Of a DNA stretch of 19,024 nt, positions 1 to 6,860 are shown piece after piece. Positions within the stretch are counted from its first letter, which is position 1. The number at the start of each line of letters is the position of its first letter. The DNA lies in the NCBI GenBank assembly GCA_021826485.1, contig JAKAZX010000026.1:1-19024 (forward strand), given 5' to 3'. A program made the position numbers and the translations under genes. The notes under the pieces are model-generated. The model was not told the origin of the DNA. It searched no databases and saw only the letters and a program-made list of their open reading frames with translations. Origin of the DNA: Pseudomonadota bacterium. Lineage in GTDB: Bacteria > Pseudomonadota > Alphaproteobacteria > Acetobacterales > Acetobacteraceae.

Positions 1-924
1 GTAGGCCTGGGCGGCGAACTGGTCCGGATCGCGCCCGTATTTGCCGCGGAACGCCGCCACGAAGGCCTGGTTGGCGGGGTCCTGCTTGCCGATGAACCAG
101 GGACTGCCGACGATCAGCCCGTCGGCGGCCGCACCGGCGATCTGGCCGAGCTTGGGCGAGTTCGAGCCGTTGCCGCCGATGAACAGCGTCTCCGGCCCGA
201 AGCCGAGCTGGCGGGCCTGCAGCAGCACGCCGGAAACCGGCTCGACCAGCGCGGAGATGCCCACCGCATCCGGTTTCAGCGACCTGATCTTGGTGAGCTG
301 GGCGGAGAAGTCGGTATCCCGGCTGGCGAAGCTCTCGGTCGTGAGCAGCGTGAGGCCGGCCCCGGTCGCCGCGGTCTTCATCACCTCGAAGCCGGATTTC
401 GAGAAGGCGTCGTCGTCCGCATACATGAGGGCGATCGATTTCACCCCGCGGGCGACCGCCTTGCGCATTGTCACCGGGATCACGTCCGCCTCCGGCAGGG
501 CGGTGCGGAAGATGAACGGCCCGATATCGGTGATGCCGTTGGCGGTGGTCGAGGTGCCGATGGTCGGAATGCCGCGCCCGTTGGCCACCGGCCCCATCGC
601 GAACATCTCGTTCGAAAGGGTCGGGCCGATGATCGCGGCGACCCGGTCGCGGCCGATCAGCTTGCGCGCGGCATTGATCGCGCCATCCTTGCTGCCCCCG
701 GAATCCTCGACCGTAAGGGCGATGCGGGGACCCTTGGCATTCACCTCGGCCAGCGCGAGTTCGACGCCGGCCCGGATGGCGGTACCATAGGCGGCATTCG
801 GCCCGCTCAGGATGGCGACGAGGCCGACCGGCACCGGCGGCGCGTCCTCCGCCCTCGCCCCGCCGGCCTGTGCCGCAGCGGCCAGCAACCCCGCCGCCGC
901 GATGCCGAACTCCCTGCGCTTCAT
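1..924 (-). CDS. ABC transporter periplasmic substrate-binding protein, LIV/HAAT type (partial, C-terminus off the left edge)
   Basis: Seen: 308 codons are read from an ATG at 924 to the window edge with no stop, so the C-terminus is missing. The leader (MKRREFGIAAAGLLAAAAQA) has a twin arginine, an Ala/Leu-rich core and an AxA-type cleavage region near residue 25, so a Tat-type or Sec export signal is plausible. The mature start (VPVGLVAILSGPNAAYG), followed by GPTLSNEMFAMGPVAN and a GSPWFIG stretch, is typical of type I periplasmic binding proteins of the branched-chain amino acid/amide family. A GGAGGG lies 6-7 bases before the ATG. Family knowledge: such proteins deliver a small ligand to LivH/LivM permeases. 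It is only distantly similar to the two binding proteins at 2825-5272, so it is not part of that duplication. It is divergent from xth, with about 100 bp between them. The ligand cannot be told from sequence. Confidence 0.9.
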   Translation of the reverse strand, partial: MKRREFGIAAAGLLAAAAQAGGARAEDAPPVPVGLVAILSGPNAAYGTAIRAGVELALAEVNAKGPRIALTVEDSGGSKDGAINAARKLIGRDRVAAIIGPTLSNEMFAMGPVANGRGIPTIGTSTTANGITDIGPFIFRTALPEADVIPVTMRKAVARGVKSIALMYADDDAFSKSGFEVMKTAATGAGLTLLTTESFASRDTDFSAQLTKIRSLKPDAVGISALVEPVSGVLLQARQLGFGPETLFIGGNGSNSPKLGQIAGAAADGLIVGSPWFIGKQDPANQAFVAAFRGKYGRDPDQFAAQAY

Positions 925-1010
925 CCCGTCCCTCCGCCCCCCGAGCGTCCCTGATGCAGACTCGCCGCCTGCGGTGCAAGCCTGAACCCTTGCGCGGCAG
1001 CAGCGCGCTT

Positions 1011-1029
1011 GTCATGCACGCGGCATGAC
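1011..1029 (+). promoter_or_regulatory. Perfect 7-bp inverted repeat over the xth start codon
   Basis: GTCATGC at 1011-1017 and GCATGAC at 1023-1029 are exact reverse complements separated by ACGCG. The ATG of xth (1025-1027) is inside the right arm. As RNA this would form a 7-bp stem with a 5-base loop that hides the start codon; as DNA it could be a small operator. No clear Shine-Dalgarno sequence precedes the ATG. The dyad is seen; a role is inference. Confidence 0.4.
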
Positions 1030-1834
1030 CCAGCACCTGCGCGTCACCACCTGGAACATCAATTCGCTGCGGCTGCGCCTGCCGCTGCTGTCCCGGCTGG
1101 TTGCGGCCCTCGACCCCGACGTGATCTGCCTGCAGGAAACCAAGGTGCCGGACGAGCTGTTCCCGGCCGAAGGTCCGCCGGCGCTCGGCTATCCCTACGT
1201 CGCCCGGCGCGGCATGAAGGGCTATAACGGGGTCGCGATCCTGTCCCGCCGGCCGCTCGTTCCGCTCGATACTGCACCGGACTGGTGCGCCAAGGGCGAT
1301 TGCCGGCATATCGCGGCGATGCTGGACCTGCCCGGCGGCCCGCTGGAACTGCATAATTTCTATGTCCCTGCCGGCGGCGACATCCCGGACCGGACGGAGA
1401 ACCCGAAATTCGGCCACAAGCTGGATTTCGTGGCCGAGGCGACGGCGTGGTTCGCCGCCCGCCCGTCACTGCGGCGCAGCATGCTGGTGGGCGACCTGAA
1501 CATCGCCCCGCTGGAGAACGATGTCTGGAGCCACAAGCAGTTGCTGACCGTGGTCAGCCACACCCCGCCGGAAACGGCGGGCCTGCTGGCGTGGCAGCGC
1601 ACCTGCTTCATCGACGCGGTGCGCCATTTCGTGCCGGAGGACAGCAAGCTGTTTACCTGGTGGTCCTACCGCAACCGCGACTGGCGCGCCTCCGACCGCG
1701 GGCGGCGGCTGGACCATGTCTGGGTCACCCCCGACCTTGCCGGCACGCTGCGCGGCCAGACGGTGCTGAAGGACGCGCGCGACTGGCCGACCGGTTCGGA
1801 CCATGTGCCGGTCTGCGTCGAACTGGACGTGTAG
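1025..1834 (+). CDS. xth: Exodeoxyribonuclease III (AP endonuclease, ExoIII/EEP family)
   Basis: 269 residues, the usual size for bacterial ExoIII. Active-site motifs are in order: N11 in TTWNINSLR, E38 in CLQETK, Y113 in NFYVPAGG, D157 and N159 in VGDLNIAP, D230 in RRLDHVWVTP, and D259-H260 in GSDHVPV. These are the metal-binding, phosphate-binding and catalytic positions of the endonuclease/exonuclease/phosphatase fold. Family role: it cuts DNA 5' of abasic sites and degrades 3' ends in base-excision repair, in the cytoplasm. The gene sits alone on the plus strand between minus-strand transporter genes, ending 12 bases before the convergent livM stop. The start is set by the N-terminal match to the family (the first strand begins right after the Met); no strong ribosome site is seen, and a short hairpin covers the start codon. 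Confidence 0.96.
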   Translation: MTQHLRVTTWNINSLRLRLPLLSRLVAALDPDVICLQETKVPDELFPAEGPPALGYPYVARRGMKGYNGVAILSRRPLVPLDTAPDWCAKGDCRHIAAMLDLPGGPLELHNFYVPAGGDIPDRTENPKFGHKLDFVAEATAWFAARPSLRRSMLVGDLNIAPLENDVWSHKQLLTVVSHTPPETAGLLAWQRTCFIDAVRHFVPEDSKLFTWWSYRNRDWRASDRGRRLDHVWVTPDLAGTLRGQTVLKDARDWPTGSDHVPVCVELDV

Positions 1835-1846
1835 CGGAAGGGCCGG

Positions 1847-2782
1847 TCAGAGTCCGAGCTTGAGGCGGGCACCGATCTCGCCGATCAGGCCGCGGCGGAA
1901 GGCCAGCACGCAGGCGACGAAGATCGCGCCCTGCGTCACCGTCACCCAGTCGCCGAACGGCGCCAGATAGGTTTCCAGCGACCCGAACAGCAGCGCGCCG
2001 ACCACCGGCCCGAACACCGTGCCGATGCCGCCGATCAGCGTCATCAGCACGACCTCGCCCGACATCTGCGAATGCACATCGGTCAATGTCGCGATGCCGA
2101 ACACCTGCGACTTGGCGGCGCCGGCGACGCCGGCGAGGGCGGCCGAGAGAACGAAAGCGAGCAGCTTGTAGTCATCGACGCGATAGCCGAGCGAAATGGC
2201 GCGCGGCTCATTCTCCCGGATCGCCTGCAGCACCTGGCCGAACGGGGAATGGATGATGCGGTGGATCAGCAGGAACCCGCCGAGGAATATTGCGGCGATG
2301 ATCCAGTAGAGCGACATGTCCTGCTGCGTCGAGATGATGCCGAACAGCGGCGAGCGCGGCACCTGCTGGATGCCGTCCTCGCCGCCGGTGAACGGCGCTT
2401 CCAGGCAGAAGAAATACACCATCTCGGCAAGCGCGAGGGTGATCATCGCGAAATAGATGCCCTGGCGCCGGATGGCGAGCCAGCCGAACACCAGCCCCAG
2501 CGCGCCGCCGCACAGCCCGCCGAGGATGATCGCCGCCTCGGCATCCAGGCCCCAGTATTTCGCCGTCCAGGCCGCGATGTAGCTGCCCATGCCGAAATAC
2601 GCGGCATGGCCGAACGACAGCAGCCCGACATAGCCGGGCAACAGGTTGAACGCGCAGGCGAACAGCGCCAGGCACAGCACTTTCATCAGAAAGACGGGGT
2701 ACAGCACCGCCGGGCCGACGATGATGAATGCCACCATCACGACCATCGCAGTCGCCTGCGCCCGGGAGAAGCCGAGGCTCAT
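1847..2782 (-). CDS. livM: Branched-chain amino acid-type ABC transporter permease, LivM family
   Basis: 311 residues, strongly hydrophobic, with about eight or more predicted membrane spans. The LSFGHAAYFGMGSY motif near the end of the second span and the GEVVLMTLIGGIGTVFGPVVGA segment near the C-terminus (the EAA-like coupling loop facing the ATPases) mark the LivM/HisM-like permease group. Family role: one half of the inner-membrane channel, normally paired with LivH and energised by LivG/LivF. It is the last gene of a minus-strand run (livG-livF-binding protein-binding protein-livM), 42 bases after the second binding protein. The start ATG at 2782 gives a normal N-terminus; a weak AGGACG lies about 12 bases upstream. 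No livH is present in the window. The substrate is unproven; amino acids, amides, urea or aromatic compounds are all possible in this family. Confidence 0.93.
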   Translation of the reverse strand: MSLGFSRAQATAMVVMVAFIIVGPAVLYPVFLMKVLCLALFACAFNLLPGYVGLLSFGHAAYFGMGSYIAAWTAKYWGLDAEAAIILGGLCGGALGLVFGWLAIRRQGIYFAMITLALAEMVYFFCLEAPFTGGEDGIQQVPRSPLFGIISTQQDMSLYWIIAAIFLGGFLLIHRIIHSPFGQVLQAIRENEPRAISLGYRVDDYKLLAFVLSAALAGVAGAAKSQVFGIATLTDVHSQMSGEVVLMTLIGGIGTVFGPVVGALLFGSLETYLAPFGDWVTVTQGAIFVACVLAFRRGLIGEIGARLKLGL

Positions 2783-2824
2783 CGTGTGCCCGTCCTGTCG
2801 GCGCCGCGGATCGTGCGCACCCGT

Positions 2825-4039
2825 TCAGCTCTTGACGAAATAGCAGCCGCCCTCGCTCAACGGCCGCCAGGCCTGATCAGCGGGAGTGGTCTGCGCCAGC
2901 TTGTAGTAATCCCATGGGCCGTGGCTTTCGGCGGGGGTCTTCACCTCGAACAGATAGCTCGGCACGATCAGCAGCCCGTCCTCGCGGATATGCGCCTTGC
3001 CGAAGCAGTCGTCGTCGGTGGGCATCGCCTTCATACGGTTGACGATCGCGGTGCCGCTGCGCTTCGCCTCGGCGACGCCGATCGCCGACACGGCCTTCAG
3101 GAAATGCAGCGTCGCGGCATAGCAGCCGGCATGGATCATGTTCGGCCAGTTGTCGGGCGTCTTGGGCCGCACGCGGGCGGTGAAGGCCCGTGTGCGGTCG
3201 TTCAGGTCCCAGTAGAAGCTTTCCGTCAGTGTCAGGCCCTGGGCGGTCGGCAGGCCGAGCGCATGCACGTCGGTGATGAACATCAGCAGCGCCGCGATGC
3301 GCGTCTTCAGGCCGAACTCCTTGGCCTGCTTGATGCTGTTCACGGTGTCCGCGCCGGCATTGCACAGGCCGAGCACTTTCGCGCCGCTCGCCTGCGCCTG
3401 CAGCAGGAAGGCAGAGAAATCCGACGTGCCCGGGAACGGATAGGCGGAGGCGCCGAGCACCTTGCCGCCCGCCTTCTCGATGAAGGACGTGGCATCGCGC
3501 TGCAACTGATGGCCGAACACGTAGTCGGCGGTCAGGAAATACCACGAATCGCCGCCTGCGCGCACGGTCGCGCCGCCGGTCGATTTGGCGAGCATGTAGG
3601 TGTCGTAGGACCAGTGGACGATCGACGGCGCGCATTGCTTGCCCGTCAGATCCGCGGTCGCCGCACCGATATTGAGATAGGCCTTGTCCTTCTCCTTGGC
3701 CACCGCCGCCACCGCAAGCCCGACCGAGGATGTCGGCACGTCGAGGATCATGTCCACGCCGTCGCGGTCATACCATTGCCGCGCGATGCCGGCGCCGAGA
3801 TCGGGCTTGTTCTGGTGATCGGCCGCGATCACGTCCACATCGAAGCCGTGCGCCCCGAATTCCTGGACCGCCTGGCGCGCGCAGATCGCCGAGGTGGCGC
3901 CGCCGGTGTTGCGATACGGACCGGACAGGTCGTTCAGCACGCCGATGCGGATTTTCGCCGTCTGCGCGCGCGCCCGCTTGACGTTCAGCGCCGCGAGGGC
4001 GGCTCCGCCGCCGAGCAGCAGCCGCCGTGAAACCGCCAT
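2825..4039 (-). CDS. ABC transporter substrate-binding protein, LIV type (second of a tandem pair)
   Basis: 404 residues. The leader MAVSRRLLLGGGAALAALN has an SRRLLL twin-arginine motif and ends around RARAQ, so it is probably Tat- or Sec-exported to the periplasm. The mature part starts IRIGVLNDLSGPYRNTGG, the standard first strand and ligand loop of type I binding proteins. Later stretches such as ADHQNKPDLGAGIARQW, YPFPGTSDFSAFLLQAQ and FYWDLNDRTRAF recur almost unchanged in the gene just upstream, and by eye the two proteins are about 60% identical. Both keep a cysteine in PTDDDCFGK and another in the last residues (EGGC), which could form a disulfide in the periplasm; that is inference. 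A purine-rich GGGGAGGGGG ends 5-6 bases before the ATG. It lies 12 bases after the paralogue's stop, so it is surely in the same transcript. Confidence 0.93.
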   Translation of the reverse strand: MAVSRRLLLGGGAALAALNVKRARAQTAKIRIGVLNDLSGPYRNTGGATSAICARQAVQEFGAHGFDVDVIAADHQNKPDLGAGIARQWYDRDGVDMILDVPTSSVGLAVAAVAKEKDKAYLNIGAATADLTGKQCAPSIVHWSYDTYMLAKSTGGATVRAGGDSWYFLTADYVFGHQLQRDATSFIEKAGGKVLGASAYPFPGTSDFSAFLLQAQASGAKVLGLCNAGADTVNSIKQAKEFGLKTRIAALLMFITDVHALGLPTAQGLTLTESFYWDLNDRTRAFTARVRPKTPDNWPNMIHAGCYAATLHFLKAVSAIGVAEAKRSGTAIVNRMKAMPTDDDCFGKAHIREDGLLIVPSYLFEVKTPAESHGPWDYYKLAQTTPADQAWRPLSEGGCYFVKS

Positions 4040-4051
4040 CGCCCCCTCCCC

Positions 4052-5272
4052 TCAGCTCTTGACCAGCGGGCAGCCGCCTTCCGCCAGCGGGCGGAACGCC
4101 TCGCTCGCGGGGATCGTCGCGCGCAGCGTGTAGTAGTCCCAGGGCTTCTTGCTCTCGCTCGGCTTCTTGACCTGGAACAGATAGGCGTCGTGCAGTTTGC
4201 GCCCGTCCTCGCGGATCGTGCCCTTGCCGAAGCAGTCATCGTCGGTCGGCATCGCCTTCATGCGCGCGACCGTCGCCGCACCGTCCTTCTTGGCCTCCGC
4301 GACGCCCATCGCCTGCGCCACTTTCAGATAGGCCAGGGCGGCGGAGTAGTCGCCGGCCTGCCCCATGCCCGCGCGCACGTTCGGCGCCTTCGCCCACAGC
4401 CGGTCCGAGAACGCACGCGTCCGATCGTTCAGGTCCCAGTAGAACGGCGAGGAGACCACGAGACCTTCCGCCGTGGCCAGCCCCATGCTGTGCACGTCGG
4501 AGATGAACACGAGCAGGCCGGCGAGCGTCTGGGTGATGCCGAACTCCTTGGCCTGCTTGATGCTGTTGATGGTGTCCGCCCCGGCATTGGCGAAGGCGAC
4601 CACCTTGGCGCCGCTCGACTGGGCCTGGAGCAGGAAGCTGGAAAAGTCGCTGGTGCCCGGGAACGGGTAGGGTGCCGCCCCCACCACCTTGCCGCCGGCG
4701 CTGGTGACGAACTGGCTGGTGTCACGCTGCAGAGCATGGCCGAACGCATAATCGGCGGTGATGAAATACCAGGACGTGCCGCCGGCCTTGACCAGCGCGC
4801 TGCCGGTCGCGTGCGCCAGCATCCAGGTGTCGTACGCCCAGTGGATGGTGTTGGCGTTGCAGGCCTTGCCGGTGAGATCCGAGGTTCCCGGATTGCTCGG
4901 CAGGAACACCTTGTTCTTTTCCTTGGCGACGCCCGCGATCGCCAGCGCGACGCCGGAATTCGGCACGTCGAGGATGACATCGACGCCGTCGCGGTCGAAC
5001 CACTGGCGGGCAATGCCGGCGCCGACATCGGGCTTGTTCTGATGGTCGGCCTGGATGACTTCGACGGTCATGCCCTTCGCGGCGGCGCCGAAATCGGCGA
5101 CGGCGAGCCGGGCGCAATCGGTTGCGAGCGGCCCGCCGATGTCCTTGTACGGTCCCGACAGGTCGGTCAGCACGCCGAATTTCAGCACCGGCGCATCGGC
5201 GCGCGCGCGTCGCAGCGGCAGTGCGGCCGATGCCGCAGCGGCAGCCATGATCTGGCGGCGGGTGATGTTCAT
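4052..5272 (-). CDS. ABC transporter substrate-binding protein, LIV type (first of a tandem pair)
   Basis: 406 residues from the ATG at 5272. A longer frame opens 39 bases upstream, but the ATG is preferred: AAGGGG stands 7 bases before it, and the leader then begins MNITRRQIMAAAAASAALP, with a twin-arginine motif and ARADAP cleavage region. The mature N-terminus VLKFGVLTDLSGPYKDIGG is the type I binding-protein start. Near-identical blocks are shared with the next gene (ADHQNKPD, GAGIARQW, AGADTINSIKQAKEFG, MKAMPTDDDCFGK, EGGC), showing a gene duplication followed by divergence. The ligand-contacting loops differ (for example PNSGVALAIAGVAKEKNKVFLPSN here against PTSSVGLAVAAVAKEKDKAYLN), so the ligands may differ. 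It sits 28 bases after livF. Role: captures a small solute in the periplasm for the Liv-type permease. The solute is unknown. Confidence 0.93.
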   Translation of the reverse strand: MNITRRQIMAAAAASAALPLRRARADAPVLKFGVLTDLSGPYKDIGGPLATDCARLAVADFGAAAKGMTVEVIQADHQNKPDVGAGIARQWFDRDGVDVILDVPNSGVALAIAGVAKEKNKVFLPSNPGTSDLTGKACNANTIHWAYDTWMLAHATGSALVKAGGTSWYFITADYAFGHALQRDTSQFVTSAGGKVVGAAPYPFPGTSDFSSFLLQAQSSGAKVVAFANAGADTINSIKQAKEFGITQTLAGLLVFISDVHSMGLATAEGLVVSSPFYWDLNDRTRAFSDRLWAKAPNVRAGMGQAGDYSAALAYLKVAQAMGVAEAKKDGAATVARMKAMPTDDDCFGKGTIREDGRKLHDAYLFQVKKPSESKKPWDYYTLRATIPASEAFRPLAEGGCPLVKS

Positions 5273-5279
5273 GCTGTGT

Positions 5280-5285
5280 CCCCTT
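5280..5285 (-). promoter_or_regulatory. Ribosome binding site that decides the start of the first tandem binding protein
   Basis: On the minus strand this reads AAGGGG, 7 bases before the ATG at 5272. It supports the internal ATG over the upstream in-frame start at 5311, which would overlap the end of livF and add 13 residues ahead of the export signal. Confidence 0.6.
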
Positions 5286-5300
5286 TCGAGCGCAACCCGG

Positions 5301-6011
5301 TCAAACCCCAAGGTATTCGTGAAGCTTCGTCATGTTGGCAGCGAGTTCCGCGTTGTGGATCATGTCCACCACGCGACCGTTCTCGACCACGTAGTGGCGA
5401 TCGGCGACCGTCGCGGCGAACCGGAAATTCTGCTCCACCAGCAGGACGGTGAAGCCGCGCGCCTTGATCTCCCGGATGGTGCGGCCGATCTGCTGCACGA
5501 TCACCGGCGCCAGTCCCTCGGTCGGCTCGTCGAGCATCAGCAGCCGCGCCCCGGTGCGCAGGATGCGGGCGATCGCCAGCATCTGCTGCTCGCCCCCGGA
5601 CAGTCTTGTGCCCTGGCTGCGCGCGCGTTCCTTCAGGTTGGGAAACAGCGTGTAGAGCGTGGCGATATCCAGGCCGCCCGGCGCGATCACCGGCGGCAGC
5701 GTCAGGTTCTCGGCGACCGACAGGGACGCGAAGATGCCGCGCTCCTCCGGACACAGGGCGATGCCGGCGCGGGCGATCGCGTCGGGGCGGCGCTGCGCCA
5801 TCTCGGTGCCGCGATACAGGATGCTGCCGGTGCGGCGCGTGACCAGGCCGATGATCGACTTGAGGGTGGTGGTCTTGCCGGCGCCGTTGCGGCCCAGCAG
5901 CGTGACCACCTCACCCTCCGACACGTCGAAATCGACGCCGTGCAGGATATGGCTTTCGCCGTACCAGGCATTCAGGTCGCGCACCTTCAGCATCGGCGCG
6001 GCCTCAGACAT
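5301..6011 (-). CDS. livF: LIV-type ABC transporter ATP-binding protein LivF
   Basis: 236 residues. Nucleotide-binding domain in order: Walker A GRNGAGKT at 40-47, a LivF-style segment CPEERGIFASLSVAENL at 87-103, signature LSGGEQQM at 137-144, Walker B LLMLDEP at 157-163, and a VLLVEQN switch stretch beyond it. The PEER and LSGGEQQ motifs distinguish LivF from LivG. Family role: hydrolyses ATP on the cytoplasmic face to drive import, as a heterodimer with LivG. The ATG at 6011 overlaps the livG stop (6004-6006) by 8 bases, so the two are translationally linked. A TTG at 6017 is in frame but sits only 2 bases from the GGGAG ribosome site, whereas the ATG is 8 bases away; the ATG is therefore chosen. 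Confidence 0.95.
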   Translation of the reverse strand: MSEAAPMLKVRDLNAWYGESHILHGVDFDVSEGEVVTLLGRNGAGKTTTLKSIIGLVTRRTGSILYRGTEMAQRRPDAIARAGIALCPEERGIFASLSVAENLTLPPVIAPGGLDIATLYTLFPNLKERARSQGTRLSGGEQQMLAIARILRTGARLLMLDEPTEGLAPVIVQQIGRTIREIKARGFTVLLVEQNFRFAATVADRHYVVENGRVVDMIHNAELAANMTKLHEYLGV

Positions 6012-6771
6012 GCGCAACGCTCCCGGCTTCGCTGCCGAGATAGGCGGCGATCACCTCCTCGTTGCGCGACACGGTGGCGTAGTCGCCCTCCGCCAGGATG
6101 CGGCCGCGGGTGAGCACGGTGATGCGGTCGCACAGGCCTTCCACGACCGAGAGATTGTGCTCCACCATCAGGATCGTGCGGCCCTGCCGCACCCGGCGGA
6201 TCAGCGCGACGATGCGGTCCACGTCGGCATGGGTCATGCCGGCGGTGGGTTCGTCGAGCAGCAGCATTTCCGGTTCGAGCGCCAGCGTCGTCGCGATCTC
6301 CAGCGCGCGCTTGCGGCCATAGGCCAACTGGCCCGCCGGCACGGTGGCGAATTCGCCGAGCCCCACCTGATCGAGCAGTTCGCGGGCGCGCGCGTTGTAG
6401 CGGTCCAGCACCGATTCGGCGCGCCAGAAGTCGAAACTGCCGCCGCGGCCGCGTTGCAGCGCGACGCGGACATTCTGCAGCGCCGTCAGATGCGCGAACA
6501 CCGCCGAAATCTGAAAGCTGCGCACGAGGCCGAGACGCGCCACCTCCGCCGGCCGCATGCCGGTGATGTCCCGCCCCTTGAAGCGGATCGTGCCGCGCGT
6601 CGGCGGCAGGAACTTGGTGAGCAGGTTGAAGCACGTGGTCTTGCCGGCCCCGTTGGGACCGATCAGCGCGTGGATCGTTCCGGTCTCGACGCGCAAATCG
6701 ACCCCGTTCACGGCGACGAAGCCGCGGAACTCCTTGGTCAACCCGCTTGTCTCCAGGATGGTGTCGGACAC
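6004..6771 (-). CDS. livG: LIV-type ABC transporter ATP-binding protein LivG
   Basis: 255 residues starting with GTG. Walker A GPNGAGKT at 38-45, Q-loop VRSFQIS at about 83-89, a variant signature LAYGRKRALEIA at 149-160 (LSYG-type, as in LivG rather than LSGG), Walker B LLLDEPT at 170-176, a DVDRI helix and a MVEHNLSVV H-loop. Family role: partner ATPase of LivF in branched-chain amino acid-type importers. A strong GGGGAGG lies 8 bases before the GTG, which fixes this start. It is the first gene of the minus-strand transport run; 89 bases separate it from the GH15 gene upstream on the same strand, enough for a promoter, although I see no convincing one. Confidence 0.95.
   Translation of the reverse strand: MSDTILETSGLTKEFRGFVAVNGVDLRVETGTIHALIGPNGAGKTTCFNLLTKFLPPTRGTIRFKGRDITGMRPAEVARLGLVRSFQISAVFAHLTALQNVRVALQRGRGGSFDFWRAESVLDRYNARARELLDQVGLGEFATVPAGQLAYGRKRALEIATTLALEPEMLLLDEPTAGMTHADVDRIVALIRRVRQGRTILMVEHNLSVVEGLCDRITVLTRGRILAEGDYATVSRNEEVIAAYLGSEAGSVAHV
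6020..6024 (-). promoter_or_regulatory. livF: Ribosome binding site that decides the livF start
   Basis: On the minus strand this reads GGGAG, 8 bases before ATG 6011 and only 2 bases before the alternative TTG 6017. It lies inside the coding end of livG, as expected for coupled translation. Confidence 0.6.
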
Positions 6772-6779
6772 CCCGGATG

Positions 6780-6786
6780 CCTCCCC
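6780..6786 (-). promoter_or_regulatory. livG: Strong ribosome binding site for the GTG start of livG
   Basis: On the minus strand this reads GGGGAGG, 8 bases before the GTG at 6771-6769. It supports the non-ATG start of livG. Confidence 0.65.
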
Positions 6787-6860
6787 AGGAGTTTGTGCTT
6801 ATGGTGCTGCTTTGCACATGCAGCCCGCGGGCACAAGGCCGCCCAGCGGACCGCGCATGG

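Noticed and set aside
2072..4030. 652-codon plus-strand frame opposite livM and a binding protein
   Set aside because: Arg/Ala/His-rich translation with no domain, antisense to two well-supported genes; a usual by-product of high GC.
6802..6816. Sigma-54-like TGGTGC-TGCT-TTGCA upstream of livG
   Set aside because: Spacing is one base short of the consensus, and it points along the plus strand, away from livG and into the shadow of the GH15 gene.
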